A stretch of 8,643 nt of DNA. Source: Quadrisphaera sp. (GTDB lineage: Bacteria > Actinomycetota > Actinomycetes > Actinomycetales > Quadrisphaeraceae). Both the position numbers and the translations under genes were made by a program. Positions 1-6,207 of the stretch are shown here, piece by piece. The first letter of the stretch is position 1. Each line of letters opens with the position of its first letter. The notes beneath the pieces were generated by a model. It saw only the letters and a program-made list of their open reading frames with translations. It was not told where the DNA came from and ran no database searches. The stretch covers positions 1-8,643 of the forward strand of contig JARIBR010000218.1 of the NCBI GenBank assembly GCA_029258695.1. Reading direction: 5' to 3'.

Positions 1-262
<262 letters not shown>

Positions 263-332
263 GCTGGGGTCCCGTGTCGTCCTCGCCGGCACGTCGGCGT
301 GGCGTCGGGTGGCCGGCGCCGCCCCCCGTGCC

Positions 333-338
333 TACCGT
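333..338 (+). promoter_or_regulatory. -10 element TACCGT for the oxidoreductase gene, leaderless start
   Basis: TACCGT fits the actinobacterial -10 pattern TAnnnT and ends 7 nt before the GTG at 346, so transcription would begin at or very near the start codon. No spaced Shine-Dalgarno precedes that GTG (only AAGG directly abutting it), which supports a leaderless mRNA. No good -35 hexamer is visible. The surrounding ten bases CCTACCGTCG (331-340) recur in the same position before the short-chain dehydrogenase gene. Confidence 0.4.
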
Positions 339-345
339 CGCAAGG

Positions 346-1368
346 GTGAAGGCTCGAGAGGTGTTCCTGTCCAGCGTGCCCGACGGCCCTGCCACGGCCG
401 ACGACTTCGACGTCCGCGACACCGAGGTCCCCGACCCCGGCCCGGGCCAGGTGGTCGTGGGTCTGCGCCGCCTGGGGCTGAACGCTGGGCTCGCCGGGCG
501 CCTCGGTGCAGGCGGCACGAGCTACGGCCCCGGCATCGGCGTCGGCGACGTGCCGGCCAGCGACGCCGTCTCGGAGGTGCTGCGCTCGGCCGTCGACGAC
601 GTGGCGGAGGGTGACCTGGCGGTGCGCCGGTCACCGTGGCGCACCGCCGACGTGTGCGACGCCGACGAGCTGCGCGCCCTGCCGGCCGCCGCCGGGGACG
701 CCTCCCTGGAGTCCGCCCTGACGGTCCTCGGCCACGTGGGCTTCACCGCGTGGACCGGCATGGTGCACGTCGGCGAGGTCTCGCCCGACGACACCGTCTA
801 CGTCTCCGCGGCCGCCGGCGGGGTGGGCAGCTGCGCGGTGCAGTTCGCCAAGGCCGTCGGAGCCCGCGTCATCGGCCTGGCCGGGACAGCCGAGAAGGTC
901 TCGCTCCTCACCGAGGAGCTCGGCGCCGACGCCGCGATCAACCGTCACGACGGCGACGCGCTGGACCTGCTGCGGGGCGCGGCGCCGGACGGCATCGACC
1001 TCTACTACGACAACGTGGGCGGGGAGCAGCTCGCCGCCGCGCTCCAGGTCCTCAACCACGGCGGACGGGTGGTGATCTGCGGCTCGGTGGCCTCCGGGTC
1101 TTCAGGGCCGAGCAACTTCCGCCCGATGATCTACCAGGAGCTGACGATGCGGGGGTTCACCGTCAGCGCCCACGAGGACCTGCGGGGGCGCTTCGAGGAG
1201 CAGGTGGGCGGGTGGGTGCGCGAGGGGAAGGTCTCGAGCCTGCACACCGTCTTCGAGGGGTTCGACGCCGTCCCCGAGGCGTTCGCGTCGCTGCTCAGCG
1301 GCGGCAGCAGCGGCCGCGTCATCGTCTCGGTCGACGATGACGGCGCGGGCGACAGGCAGGACTCGTGA
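346..1368 (+). CDS. NADP-dependent medium-chain oxidoreductase (CurA/leukotriene B4 dehydrogenase-like)
   Basis: Predicted cytosolic, zinc-independent MDR-superfamily reductase of 340 residues, the usual family length. Relatives reduce the double bond of alpha,beta-unsaturated ketones or aldehydes with NADPH; the substrate here is unknown. The GTG start at 346 gives VKAREVFLSSVPDG, matching the typical MKAREI... family opening. An in-frame GTG at 274 would only add a Pro/Arg-rich stretch. Residues about 125-143 (TVLGHVGFTAWTGMVHVGE) and 154-162 (SAAAGGVGS) form the dinucleotide-binding core, followed by FAKAVGARVIGLAGTAEK, by YYDNVGGE and by GGRVVICGSVAS. The usual N-terminal substrate-side motif (YMRGRM in many relatives) is degenerate (AGLAGRL). 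The C-terminus has a short acidic tail. Its TGA overlaps the GTG of the following lipoprotein gene, so the two are probably co-translated. It is divergent from argC but has no visible link to arginine metabolism. Family confident; physiological role unknown. Confidence 0.87.
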   Translation: MKAREVFLSSVPDGPATADDFDVRDTEVPDPGPGQVVVGLRRLGLNAGLAGRLGAGGTSYGPGIGVGDVPASDAVSEVLRSAVDDVAEGDLAVRRSPWRTADVCDADELRALPAAAGDASLESALTVLGHVGFTAWTGMVHVGEVSPDDTVYVSAAAGGVGSCAVQFAKAVGARVIGLAGTAEKVSLLTEELGADAAINRHDGDALDLLRGAAPDGIDLYYDNVGGEQLAAALQVLNHGGRVVICGSVASGSSGPSNFRPMIYQELTMRGFTVSAHEDLRGRFEEQVGGWVREGKVSSLHTVFEGFDAVPEAFASLLSGGSSGRVIVSVDDDGAGDRQDS

Positions 1369-1871
1369 GCAGCCGTCGCCGGCCGGCCGGCCCCGTCCTC
1401 CGGCGTGCAGCGGCGCTGCCCCTGGTCCTGCGCGGGCTGTCCCTCCCGCTCGCGGCCTGCAGCAGCGGGAACGACGACGGCGCGTCCGAGCCGACGTCGA
1501 CGCCCGCCCCCGGCGCCCTGGGGCTCTCCGTGGTCGGCGACGACCGGCAGAAGCGGATCGTCGTGGCCGGCTCCGCCCCGGACGGCGGTACGGCCGGCTC
1601 AGAGACGCTCACCGGGAAGCTGATCATCGCTGAGGGGGCGTGCTACTCCGCGACCACCCGCGACGCCGCCCCCACGCTGCTGGTCTTCCCCGAGGGGACG
1701 AGCGTGGACGCCGCGCAGCGTCCGTCGGTGGTGCTCGACGGGCAGACCTACCCCGTGGGCTCGTCGCTGTCCCTGCGCGGCGAGCCGGCGGCGATCACCG
1801 AGGACGAGCAGGCGTCGATCGAGCCGTGCTCCCCCGGGGGCGGTGCCTTCCTCGTCTCCTCGGCCGGCTGA
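1365..1871 (+). CDS. Small secreted lipoprotein, function unknown
   Basis: Predicted 168-residue lipoprotein. An Arg-rich n-region (residues 3-14) is followed by a hydrophobic stretch and the lipobox L29-A30-A31-C32, so the mature protein would be lipid-anchored at C32 on the outer face of the membrane. The hydrophobic core is interrupted by R23, which is unusual. After a Ser/Thr/Pro-rich linker to about residue 50 comes a compact domain of roughly 110 residues with alternating hydrophobic positions (GKLIIAEGACYSATT, TLLVFPEGTSV, GQTYPVGSSLSLRGE), suggesting a small beta-rich fold. It contains two cysteines, C93 and C155, that could form a disulfide. I do not recognise a named family. The GTG start lies inside the stop of the oxidoreductase gene (GTGA), implying translational coupling. 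High third-position GC and the clear lipobox support a real gene. Confidence 0.8.
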   Translation: MSSRRRPAGPVLRRAAALPLVLRGLSLPLAACSSGNDDGASEPTSTPAPGALGLSVVGDDRQKRIVVAGSAPDGGTAGSETLTGKLIIAEGACYSATTRDAAPTLLVFPEGTSVDAAQRPSVVLDGQTYPVGSSLSLRGEPAAITEDEQASIEPCSPGGGAFLVSSAG

Positions 1872-1913
1872 ACCCTGCACGCACGCACCCTGCTGGCGGC
1901 TCGCCGCGCCGTC

Positions 1914-2729
1914 TCACCCCAGCGGGTCGTCCTCGCCCCACGGCAGCAGCCCGAGGGTGCGGGCGTCGCCGAGCGGCCCGGCGGCCTCCCGCGCCGCGAG
2001 CGACGCGGGGGTGTCGGTGCCGGCGCGCACCATGCGGCCGGACCACGCGTCGAGCTCGCCGCGCGCCATCGCCACGACGAGCGCGACGACGTCCGCCGGG
2101 TCGGTCCACTCGGTGCGGCCGGAGTGCATCGGCATGGCGCGGGTCATCGGGGACTTCACGACGCCGGGCGCGAGCTCGAGCACCCGCAGGCCGTGCTCGT
2201 GACCGGCGAGGTGCAGGGCGCCGCCGATCCGCCAGAGACCCGTCTTCGCGGCGTGATAGGCGGAGTTGATCGGTGCGGACTTCACGCCCGACCCGGAGTT
2301 GAGCTGCACCACCCGCCCACCGCCCCGCTCGACCATGCCGGGGACGACGGCGCGCACCACGTTGAAGGCCCCGACGAGGTCGACCTCCACGACGCGGCGC
2401 CAGTCCTCAGGGTCCGCCTCCCAGACCGGCACCTCCGCGGCGTCGATGACGCCCGCGGAGTCCACGAGGAGGTCGATCGGGCCCAGCTCCGCGGTGACGG
2501 CGCCCACCGCGGCGCTCAGCGCGTCGACGTCTGTGGTCTCGGCGACGGCGGTGACGCACCGCGCCCCGGCGGCCCGCACCTCCTCCGCGACCGCGGCGAG
2601 GCGCCCCTCGTCGCGGCCGAGCAGGGCCACGGCGAGGCCCGCCTCGGCGAGCCCGACGGAGACCGCCCGTCCGATCCCCGAGGAGGCTCCGGTGACGAGT
2701 GCGGTGGTGGCAGGAGGAGGTGTCGGCAT
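1914..2729 (-). CDS. Short-chain dehydrogenase/reductase (classical SDR)
   Basis: 271-residue cytosolic NAD(P)-dependent oxidoreductase of the classical SDR family; substrate unknown. The cofactor loop TGASSGIG is at residues 13-20, and R39 after the second strand (LLGRDEGRL) suggests NADP preference. The catalytic triad is visible as S145 (LNSGSG), Y158 and K162 (YHAAK). The usual NNAG motif is DSAG at 90-93, and the usual active-site Asn in the helix before strand 5 is Asp117 (VDLVG), so the tetrad is not canonical. The C-terminus is longer than average by about 20 residues and ends in an acidic tail (WGEDDPLG). The ATG at 2729 is chosen because it puts TGxxxGxG near residue 13 and has a -10-like TACCGT 6 nt upstream; an earlier GTG at 2828 would overlap the preceding gene. 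It lies 37 bp after the membrane-protein gene on the same strand, so it may also be read from the sigma operon. Confidence 0.92.
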   Translation of the reverse strand: MPTPPPATTALVTGASSGIGRAVSVGLAEAGLAVALLGRDEGRLAAVAEEVRAAGARCVTAVAETTDVDALSAAVGAVTAELGPIDLLVDSAGVIDAAEVPVWEADPEDWRRVVEVDLVGAFNVVRAVVPGMVERGGGRVVQLNSGSGVKSAPINSAYHAAKTGLWRIGGALHLAGHEHGLRVLELAPGVVKSPMTRAMPMHSGRTEWTDPADVVALVVAMARGELDAWSGRMVRAGTDTPASLAAREAAGPLGDARTLGLLPWGEDDPLG

Positions 2730-2730
2730 G

Positions 2731-2758
2731 CCCCGACGGTAGGGCTCCGACGGCAGGG
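2731..2758 (-). promoter_or_regulatory. Leaderless-type promoter and 14-bp tandem repeat before the SDR gene
   Basis: The minus strand carries two adjacent 14-bp units, CCCTGCCGTCGGAG and then CCCTACCGTCGGGG, differing at two positions. The downstream unit holds TACCGT (2736-2741), a TAnnnT-type -10 hexamer 6 nt before the ATG, and there is no Shine-Dalgarno, so the SDR mRNA may start at the ATG. The repeat could be a regulator site or simply a small duplication. The same core CCTACCGTCG precedes the oxidoreductase gene at 331-340. Confidence 0.4.
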
Positions 2759-2766
2759 CTCGGCCC

Positions 2767-3456
2767 TCAGCCCCGCGCCCCGAGCACCTCGAGGTCGGCG
2801 CCGTAGCCCTGCGGCGGGCACCCCGCATCGTCAGCGCACGGCCGGCCGTCGGCAGTGGTCCCGGTGATCGACACCCGCGCGGGCCCGGGCGGCGCGGCGG
2901 CGGGGACGGTGACCTCGGTGGAGAAGGACCCGTCGCGAGCCGGGACGACCGACCCGAGGACCTCCGGCGGCGCGGCGCCGCCGTCGGGCACCAGCGTCAA
3001 CGACCAGACGGCGCCCGGGAGCGCGGCGGAGCAGGGAAGGGGCCCACCGGCCAGCTCGAGGGTGTCGCCGGCGCGGACCACGACGGGAGGGCCGTCACCG
3101 CCTCGCGGCGCCCCGTCCACCGCGAGCGCCGGGGCGCACCCCTCGCCCGACGCGGCGGCGGACGGCGCCTGGTCCGCCAGGGAGTCCGGCCCGGCCGCCG
3201 GCGGGGACGCGGACCCGGCCGACTCACGACCGTCCGCGGCCGAGGACGCGCTCGATCCTCGGCCGGTGCCCGGCTCGAGCGCGACGACCACGCCGCCGAC
3301 CAGCACCACGGCCGCGACCGACACCGCCACGAGGTTGCGGCGCCGCCGGGTCCTGCGCTCGCGCCCGAGCCGCTCGGCTCCGCGCACGAGGTCGCGCGGC
3401 ACCTCGACGTCGTCGGTCGCGCGGCGCAGCGCAGCCCCCAGCGAGGTCTCGTCCAT
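2767..3456 (-). CDS. Single-pass membrane protein with Ig-like outer domain, candidate anti-sigma factor
   Basis: 229 residues encoded directly downstream of the ECF sigma gene. A short cytoplasmic part (1-41) contains a predicted helix (LGAALRRATDDVEVPRDLVRGAERL) and a very basic stretch RRTRRRR, followed by one membrane segment at about 42-60, so the N-terminus is inside. Outside comes a low-complexity Ser/Ala/Pro/Gly linker (about 62-104), then a beta-rich domain (about 120-200) with an Ig-like pattern (VVVRAGDTLELAGG, WSLTLVPDG, GSFSTEVTVPAAAPPGPARVSITG). Four cysteines (C107, C142, C207, C213) could form two disulfides. There is no HxxxCxxC zinc anti-sigma motif, so if it restrains the sigma factor it does so by another means. 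Its ATG overlaps the sigma stop by one base (TGATG), a strong sign of coupled translation and stoichiometric production. Placement and topology are seen; the anti-sigma or sensor role is inference. Confidence 0.86.
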   Translation of the reverse strand: MDETSLGAALRRATDDVEVPRDLVRGAERLGRERRTRRRRNLVAVSVAAVVLVGGVVVALEPGTGRGSSASSAADGRESAGSASPPAAGPDSLADQAPSAAASGEGCAPALAVDGAPRGGDGPPVVVRAGDTLELAGGPLPCSAALPGAVWSLTLVPDGGAAPPEVLGSVVPARDGSFSTEVTVPAAAPPGPARVSITGTTADGRPCADDAGCPPQGYGADLEVLGARG

Positions 3457-4007
3457 CAGCCCACCCGCCCGTCCGTGACGCGGTCGCCGACCGGCGCCCC
3501 GGCCCCGTCACCCGTGATCTGCACGTCGTCGTCCTCGAGCAGCGTCCGCAGCCGCGCCAGCGCCTTCGAGGTCTGGCTCTTCACGGTCCCCACCGAGGTG
3601 CCCATGGCCCGGGCGGTCTCGGCCTCGGTCGCGCCGCCGAGGTGGCGGAGCACCACGACGGCGCGCTGGCGGGCCGGTAGCCGCTGCAGGGCGGTGATCA
3701 CGGCGAGGCGGTCGTCGACGGCGACAGTGCCCCGGCCGGTGTCGACCAGCGGCAGCCGCTCGTCGAGCGGCACCTCGGGGCGCCGTGCTCGCGAGCGCCA
3801 CCGGGACGCGGAGGCGTTGACGAGGGCTCGGCGGGCGTAGGCGTCGGGGTCGTCGACGCGCCCCCAGGCGAGGTAGACCCGCGCGAGGACGTCCTGCACG
3901 AGGTCCTCGGCGGCGTGGTGGTCACCGCACAGCGCCACGGCGGCGCGCAGCAGCCGCCGCGCAGCGTGCTCCGCCCACGGCGTGAAGTCCTCGACCTGCT
4001 GGCCCAC
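3456..4007 (-). CDS. SigE-family ECF RNA polymerase sigma factor
   Basis: 183-residue group 4 (ECF) sigma factor that would direct RNA polymerase to a small regulon, typically of envelope or stress genes. Region 2 spans about 9-77 with the core-binding and -10 melting segment EDLVQDVLARVYLAWGRV, followed by DPDAYARRALVNASASRWRSR, a typical SigE-family stretch. Region 4 spans about 100-157; its helix-turn-helix is TEAETARAMGTSVGTVKSQT and it ends in SKALARLR. A Gly/Asp-rich C-terminal tail of about 25 residues follows. There is no region 3, as expected for ECF factors. The GTG at 4007 is preceded by a strong GGAGG with a 6-nt spacer. A candidate ECF-type promoter just upstream suggests autoregulation. 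The membrane-protein gene follows with a one-base overlap. Family assignment is firm; the inducing signal and regulon are unknown. Confidence 0.94.
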   Translation of the reverse strand: MGQQVEDFTPWAEHAARRLLRAAVALCGDHHAAEDLVQDVLARVYLAWGRVDDPDAYARRALVNASASRWRSRARRPEVPLDERLPLVDTGRGTVAVDDRLAVITALQRLPARQRAVVVLRHLGGATEAETARAMGTSVGTVKSQTSKALARLRTLLEDDDVQITGDGAGAPVGDRVTDGRVG

Positions 4008-4013
4008 GCATCA

Positions 4014-4018
4014 CCTCC
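4014..4018 (-). promoter_or_regulatory. Ribosome binding site of the sigma gene
   Basis: GGAGG on the minus strand lies 6 nt before the GTG at 4007 and fixes that start. It is the clearest Shine-Dalgarno in the window; several neighbouring genes lack one. Confidence 0.75.
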
Positions 4019-4026
4019 GCCCCTGG

Positions 4027-4051
4027 GACGCCGCCGGCCACGAGAAGGTTG
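4027..4051 (-). promoter_or_regulatory. Candidate ECF-type promoter of the sigma gene
   Basis: The minus strand has CAACC (4047-4051), a 16-nt spacer, then CGTC (4027-4030). This has the shape of ECF promoters in actinomycetes, which carry an AAC-type -35 and a short CGTC/CGTT-like -10. Transcription would start around 4018-4021, giving a leader of about a dozen bases that just includes the ribosome binding site. This would let the sigma factor drive its own operon. Such short motifs arise by chance in GC-rich DNA, so the assignment is tentative. Confidence 0.35.
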
Positions 4052-4076
4052 CCCCGCGCCGCGGGGAGCAGGTGCA

Positions 4077-4332
4077 TCATCGCCTCGGCTCGAGCCCGCC
4101 GCCGGCACCGACGTGCAGGTCGACCCGGTAGCTCCCCGCGTCGCACCCAGGTCTCGAGCACCTCGCGTGGCCCGCGGCGCTGGGTCACGTCCGCTGGGCC
4201 AGGTGCCAGGTGCCGGGCGACGGTCGACGTGCAGGCGCCGTGCGGCGAGCGATCGCCGTCGAGCCGCAGCGTCACCGTGACGCTGCCGGTGCGCGAGGAC
4301 GGCTCCCCGGGTGCGGCAGTGCCCCGGGTCAC
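4077..4332 (-). pseudogene. Possible frameshifted short gene upstream of the sigma operon
   Basis: Between the GT-C gene and the sigma gene no intact ORF is convincing, but the minus strand shows coding-like third-position GC in two adjoining frames. From about 4332 the first frame reads TGSVTVTLRLDGD, later ADVTQRRGPREVLETWVRRG. Near 4136 the coding pattern continues in the next frame as SYRVDLHVGAGGGLEPRR and stops at 4077-4079. Removing one G from a GGGG run (plus-strand CCCC around 4133-4136) would join them as ...ETWVRRGSYRVDLHVGAGG..., about 84 residues. The alternation of hydrophobic residues suggests a beta-rich protein. I recognise no family and see no signal peptide or good ribosome binding site, so it may be the tail of a decayed gene, a sequencing indel, or chance. 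Confidence 0.3.
4266..4286. repeat. Perfect 10+1+10 palindrome
   Basis: GCAGCGTCAC at 4266-4275 and its exact reverse complement GTGACGCTGC at 4277-4286 flank a single central C. It sits about 100 bp beyond the GT-C stop and about 260 bp upstream of the sigma start, inside the possible remnant described at 4077-4332. It has the size and symmetry of a dimeric regulator operator. As RNA a one-base loop is poor but a shorter stem with a larger loop could form. No T-run follows on either strand, so it is not a canonical intrinsic terminator. Confidence 0.6.
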
Positions 4333-4382
4333 CCCGCGAGCCAAGGAAAGAGGGGGCAGACCCGACCGGCGTGCGGGGTAGC

Positions 4383-5909
4383 TCAAGGTTCTTGCACCCA
4401 TAGGGTGAGGTGCCAGTTCCCGTAGCTCTCCTTCATCATCATCGAACGGCCCGCGGTCAGCCTGGCGACCCTCGGGTCTTCGTTCCACGGGTACCCCGAG
4501 CGGGACATGCTCACCACCCACAGCCGTCGATGAGGGCCCAGGAGGCGAGGCCAGGCGTCCTCGGGCGCATCGATCCCCCAGATCGTGCTCGACGCCACGG
4601 GGCTGCGCACCAGCAGCGTGTCCTCCACCGTCGTGCCCGCAGGCAGGTACAGGTCGGTGAGACCGCGCGCGGTGCCCCCGTTGAACGCGACGGCATCACC
4701 GGGCTCCAGGTGGCGTGCCAGCGACAGCGTTCCCGAGCGTGGGTCGTCGCCGAAGAACGGCGCTTGGCGCAGCGAGACCACGGGGACGACCAGCGCGAGC
4801 ACCACGCCCAGCGTCGTGGCACCCAGAGCGAGCGTGCTGAGGGCGCGTGGCAGCCGTGAGGAGGCTGCCACCAGACCGACAGCGGCGAGGACGCTCAGCG
4901 GGATGGTGGCTGCGGAGACATAGCGCGGTTCGGAGAACGAACCGGCCAGCCCCAGGGCGCACACCACGACGAACGGGGCCACCAGAGCGCCGAGCAGGAC
5001 CGGGAAGGCGCCGGCAGCCTCGAGCCGGGACCTGCCCCGGTGCGCGGCGACCAACCCCACCACCGCCGCCGCCCACAGCAGGGCGGTCAGCCACCACGCG
5101 CCCACCAGGACCGAGGCGAGGTCGAGCAGCTGCGTCAGGCTCTGGCGCGCTGCGGAGTCCTGGCCTGCCGCGGCCTGGGCGCCCAGGAGCACCAGAGCGC
5201 CGCCACCGACGGCGGCGGGCAGCGACGTGAGCACCACCCCTGCCCGGGAAGCCCGACCGGGCCTGAGCAGCGCGGCGGCGAAGAGGCCCACGACGACGGG
5301 CAGCCCGACGATCGGGTGCAGGAACCCGGGAACCGCGGCCACCAGAGCCAGTGCCCACGCGCGCCCTTGGCCCGGGCTCTCCCTGTACCGCAGCATCGCG
5401 AGCACCGTGAGCGAGACCGCGGCCAGCACCAGGGGGTACGGCCGCGCCTCTTGGGCGTGGATCGTCACGGCGGGCAGCGCCGCCGCCAGCAGCCCGGCCA
5501 CCACGCCCACCGCGGTCCCGCCCACGCGTCGACCCACCAGGGCGACTGCGGCGACGACGACCACGGTCGCCACGGCTCCGGGCAAGCGCAGCCACCACAC
5601 CGAGGTGCTGGCGAGCAACCAGACGTGCATCGCTGCGTAGTAGCCGGCCAGGCCGACGTCGGTGTTGTCCCGCAACAGGGCCACCATCTGCGGCACAGAG
5701 CGGCGCGCGGTCTCCCACGTGTAGAACTCATCGCGCCACAGCGGCTTGGACGAGTAGTTCCACGCCGTCAGCACCACGGCCAGCACCACCCCGGGAGCCG
5801 CGGCACTCAGCACGGTGAGCTCATGGTGTGCGTGGTGACCTGACGACCTGCGTCCCGAGGCGGGGCGCTGTACCAGCGTCGATCGCCTGTCGCTGTCGAC
5901 CCTCGTCAT
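4383..5909 (-). CDS. GT-C-type polytopic membrane glycosyltransferase (ArnT/mannosyltransferase-like)
   Basis: Predicted 508-residue integral membrane enzyme that would transfer a sugar from a polyprenyl-phosphate donor to a glycan, lipid or protein on the outer face of the membrane. After a basic cytoplasmic N-terminus comes TM1 (about 33-50), then the first outer loop with the GT-C acidic motif W58-R59-D60-E61 and, further on, D84 with GLAGYYAAMHVWLL. HAQEARPYPL at 151-160 is typical of this superfamily. About ten hydrophobic segments follow, then a soluble C-terminal domain of about 110 residues (LARHLEPGDAVAFNGG... to WHLTLWVQEP). The ATG at 5909 has GAGG 5 nt upstream; an in-frame ATG at 5951 would add 14 residues but has no ribosome binding site, and the still longer reading to 6149 is not protein-like. 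It is divergent from the GT4 gene. Fold confident; donor and acceptor unknown. Confidence 0.9.
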   Translation of the reverse strand: MTRVDSDRRSTLVQRPASGRRSSGHHAHHELTVLSAAAPGVVLAVVLTAWNYSSKPLWRDEFYTWETARRSVPQMVALLRDNTDVGLAGYYAAMHVWLLASTSVWWLRLPGAVATVVVVAAVALVGRRVGGTAVGVVAGLLAAALPAVTIHAQEARPYPLVLAAVSLTVLAMLRYRESPGQGRAWALALVAAVPGFLHPIVGLPVVVGLFAAALLRPGRASRAGVVLTSLPAAVGGGALVLLGAQAAAGQDSAARQSLTQLLDLASVLVGAWWLTALLWAAAVVGLVAAHRGRSRLEAAGAFPVLLGALVAPFVVVCALGLAGSFSEPRYVSAATIPLSVLAAVGLVAASSRLPRALSTLALGATTLGVVLALVVPVVSLRQAPFFGDDPRSGTLSLARHLEPGDAVAFNGGTARGLTDLYLPAGTTVEDTLLVRSPVASSTIWGIDAPEDAWPRLLGPHRRLWVVSMSRSGYPWNEDPRVARLTAGRSMMMKESYGNWHLTLWVQEP

Positions 5910-6207
5910 CCGTGCCTCATCCGTGCTTCCCTCCCCATCGGTGCGAGCCATCGGATTCAGGTGGCCGCGACGTGGTTGCCGTCGCGGTGCACCAGGGTGT
6001 TCCCCACCACCGCAGGGCAGGTGGCGAACCAGCATGTCCATGCCGCAGGGTCCCCGGTGGTGACCTCTGCCCCGCGCAGGGCGCGCCGTGAGCCCGCCCG
6101 CCGGGAGGTGCAGGCGTGGTGGCAGGTGCCGGGCAGCGGGCGCGGGCACGACGGCTCACCCGACCGTGAGCACGCGTCGAGCGCACGCAGCGGGGCACAC
6201 TGACGCC
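5910..6207. other. Divergent intergenic region between the two glycosyltransferase genes
   Basis: About 300 bp separating the start of the GT-C gene (minus) from the start of the GT4 gene (plus). Both promoters should lie here, but I find no convincing -35/-10 pair for either. CACACT at 6196-6201, 6 nt before the GTG at 6208, is at best a weak leaderless-type -10. An inverted pair CACCACCG (6006-6013) and CGGTGGTG (6056-6063), with 42 bp between the arms, and a direct repeat CCGCAGGG (6011-6018 and 6044-6051, 33 bp apart, about three helical turns) are present and could be regulator sites. No gene, RNA or terminator is evident. Confidence 0.5.

Noticed and set aside
274..345. Longer GTG start for the oxidoreductase at 274
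   Set aside because: The extra 24 residues are Pro/Arg-rich and unlike the family; the VKAREV opening at 346 matches the usual N-terminus and has a well-placed -10 element.
1872..1913. Terminator between the convergent lipoprotein and SDR genes
   Set aside because: Only a 4-bp stem (GGCG/CGCC at 1895-1905) without a T-run is present, too weak to call.
2730..2828. Longer start for the SDR at 2828
   Set aside because: It would overlap the preceding membrane-protein gene by about 60 bp and add 33 Arg-rich residues before the Rossmann motif; the ATG at 2729 fits the family.
4052..4066. Hairpin CCCCGC-GCC-GCGGGG as an intrinsic terminator before the sigma gene
   Set aside because: The 6-bp GC stem is real, but no T-run follows on either strand and it overlaps the edge of the candidate sigma promoter; short GC stems are common here.
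3922..4521. 199-residue open frame on the minus strand spanning the gap before the sigma gene
   Set aside because: It overlaps both the GT-C 3' end and the sigma 5' end, and its last third is Arg/Ala-rich out-of-frame reading; only its middle part looks coding and is described as a possible frameshifted remnant.
4207..6134. 12-bp direct repeat CAGGTGCCGGGC at 4207-4218 and 6123-6134 flanking the GT-C gene, as a mobile-element or recombination scar
   Set aside because: There is no transposase, no terminal inverted repeats and no composition change in the enclosed gene; a 12-bp GC-rich match between two gaps can be chance.
5952..6149. N-terminal extension of the GT-C gene to 6149
   Set aside because: The added 66 residues are His/Pro/Arg-rich with no membrane or signal character and lie in the divergent promoter region.
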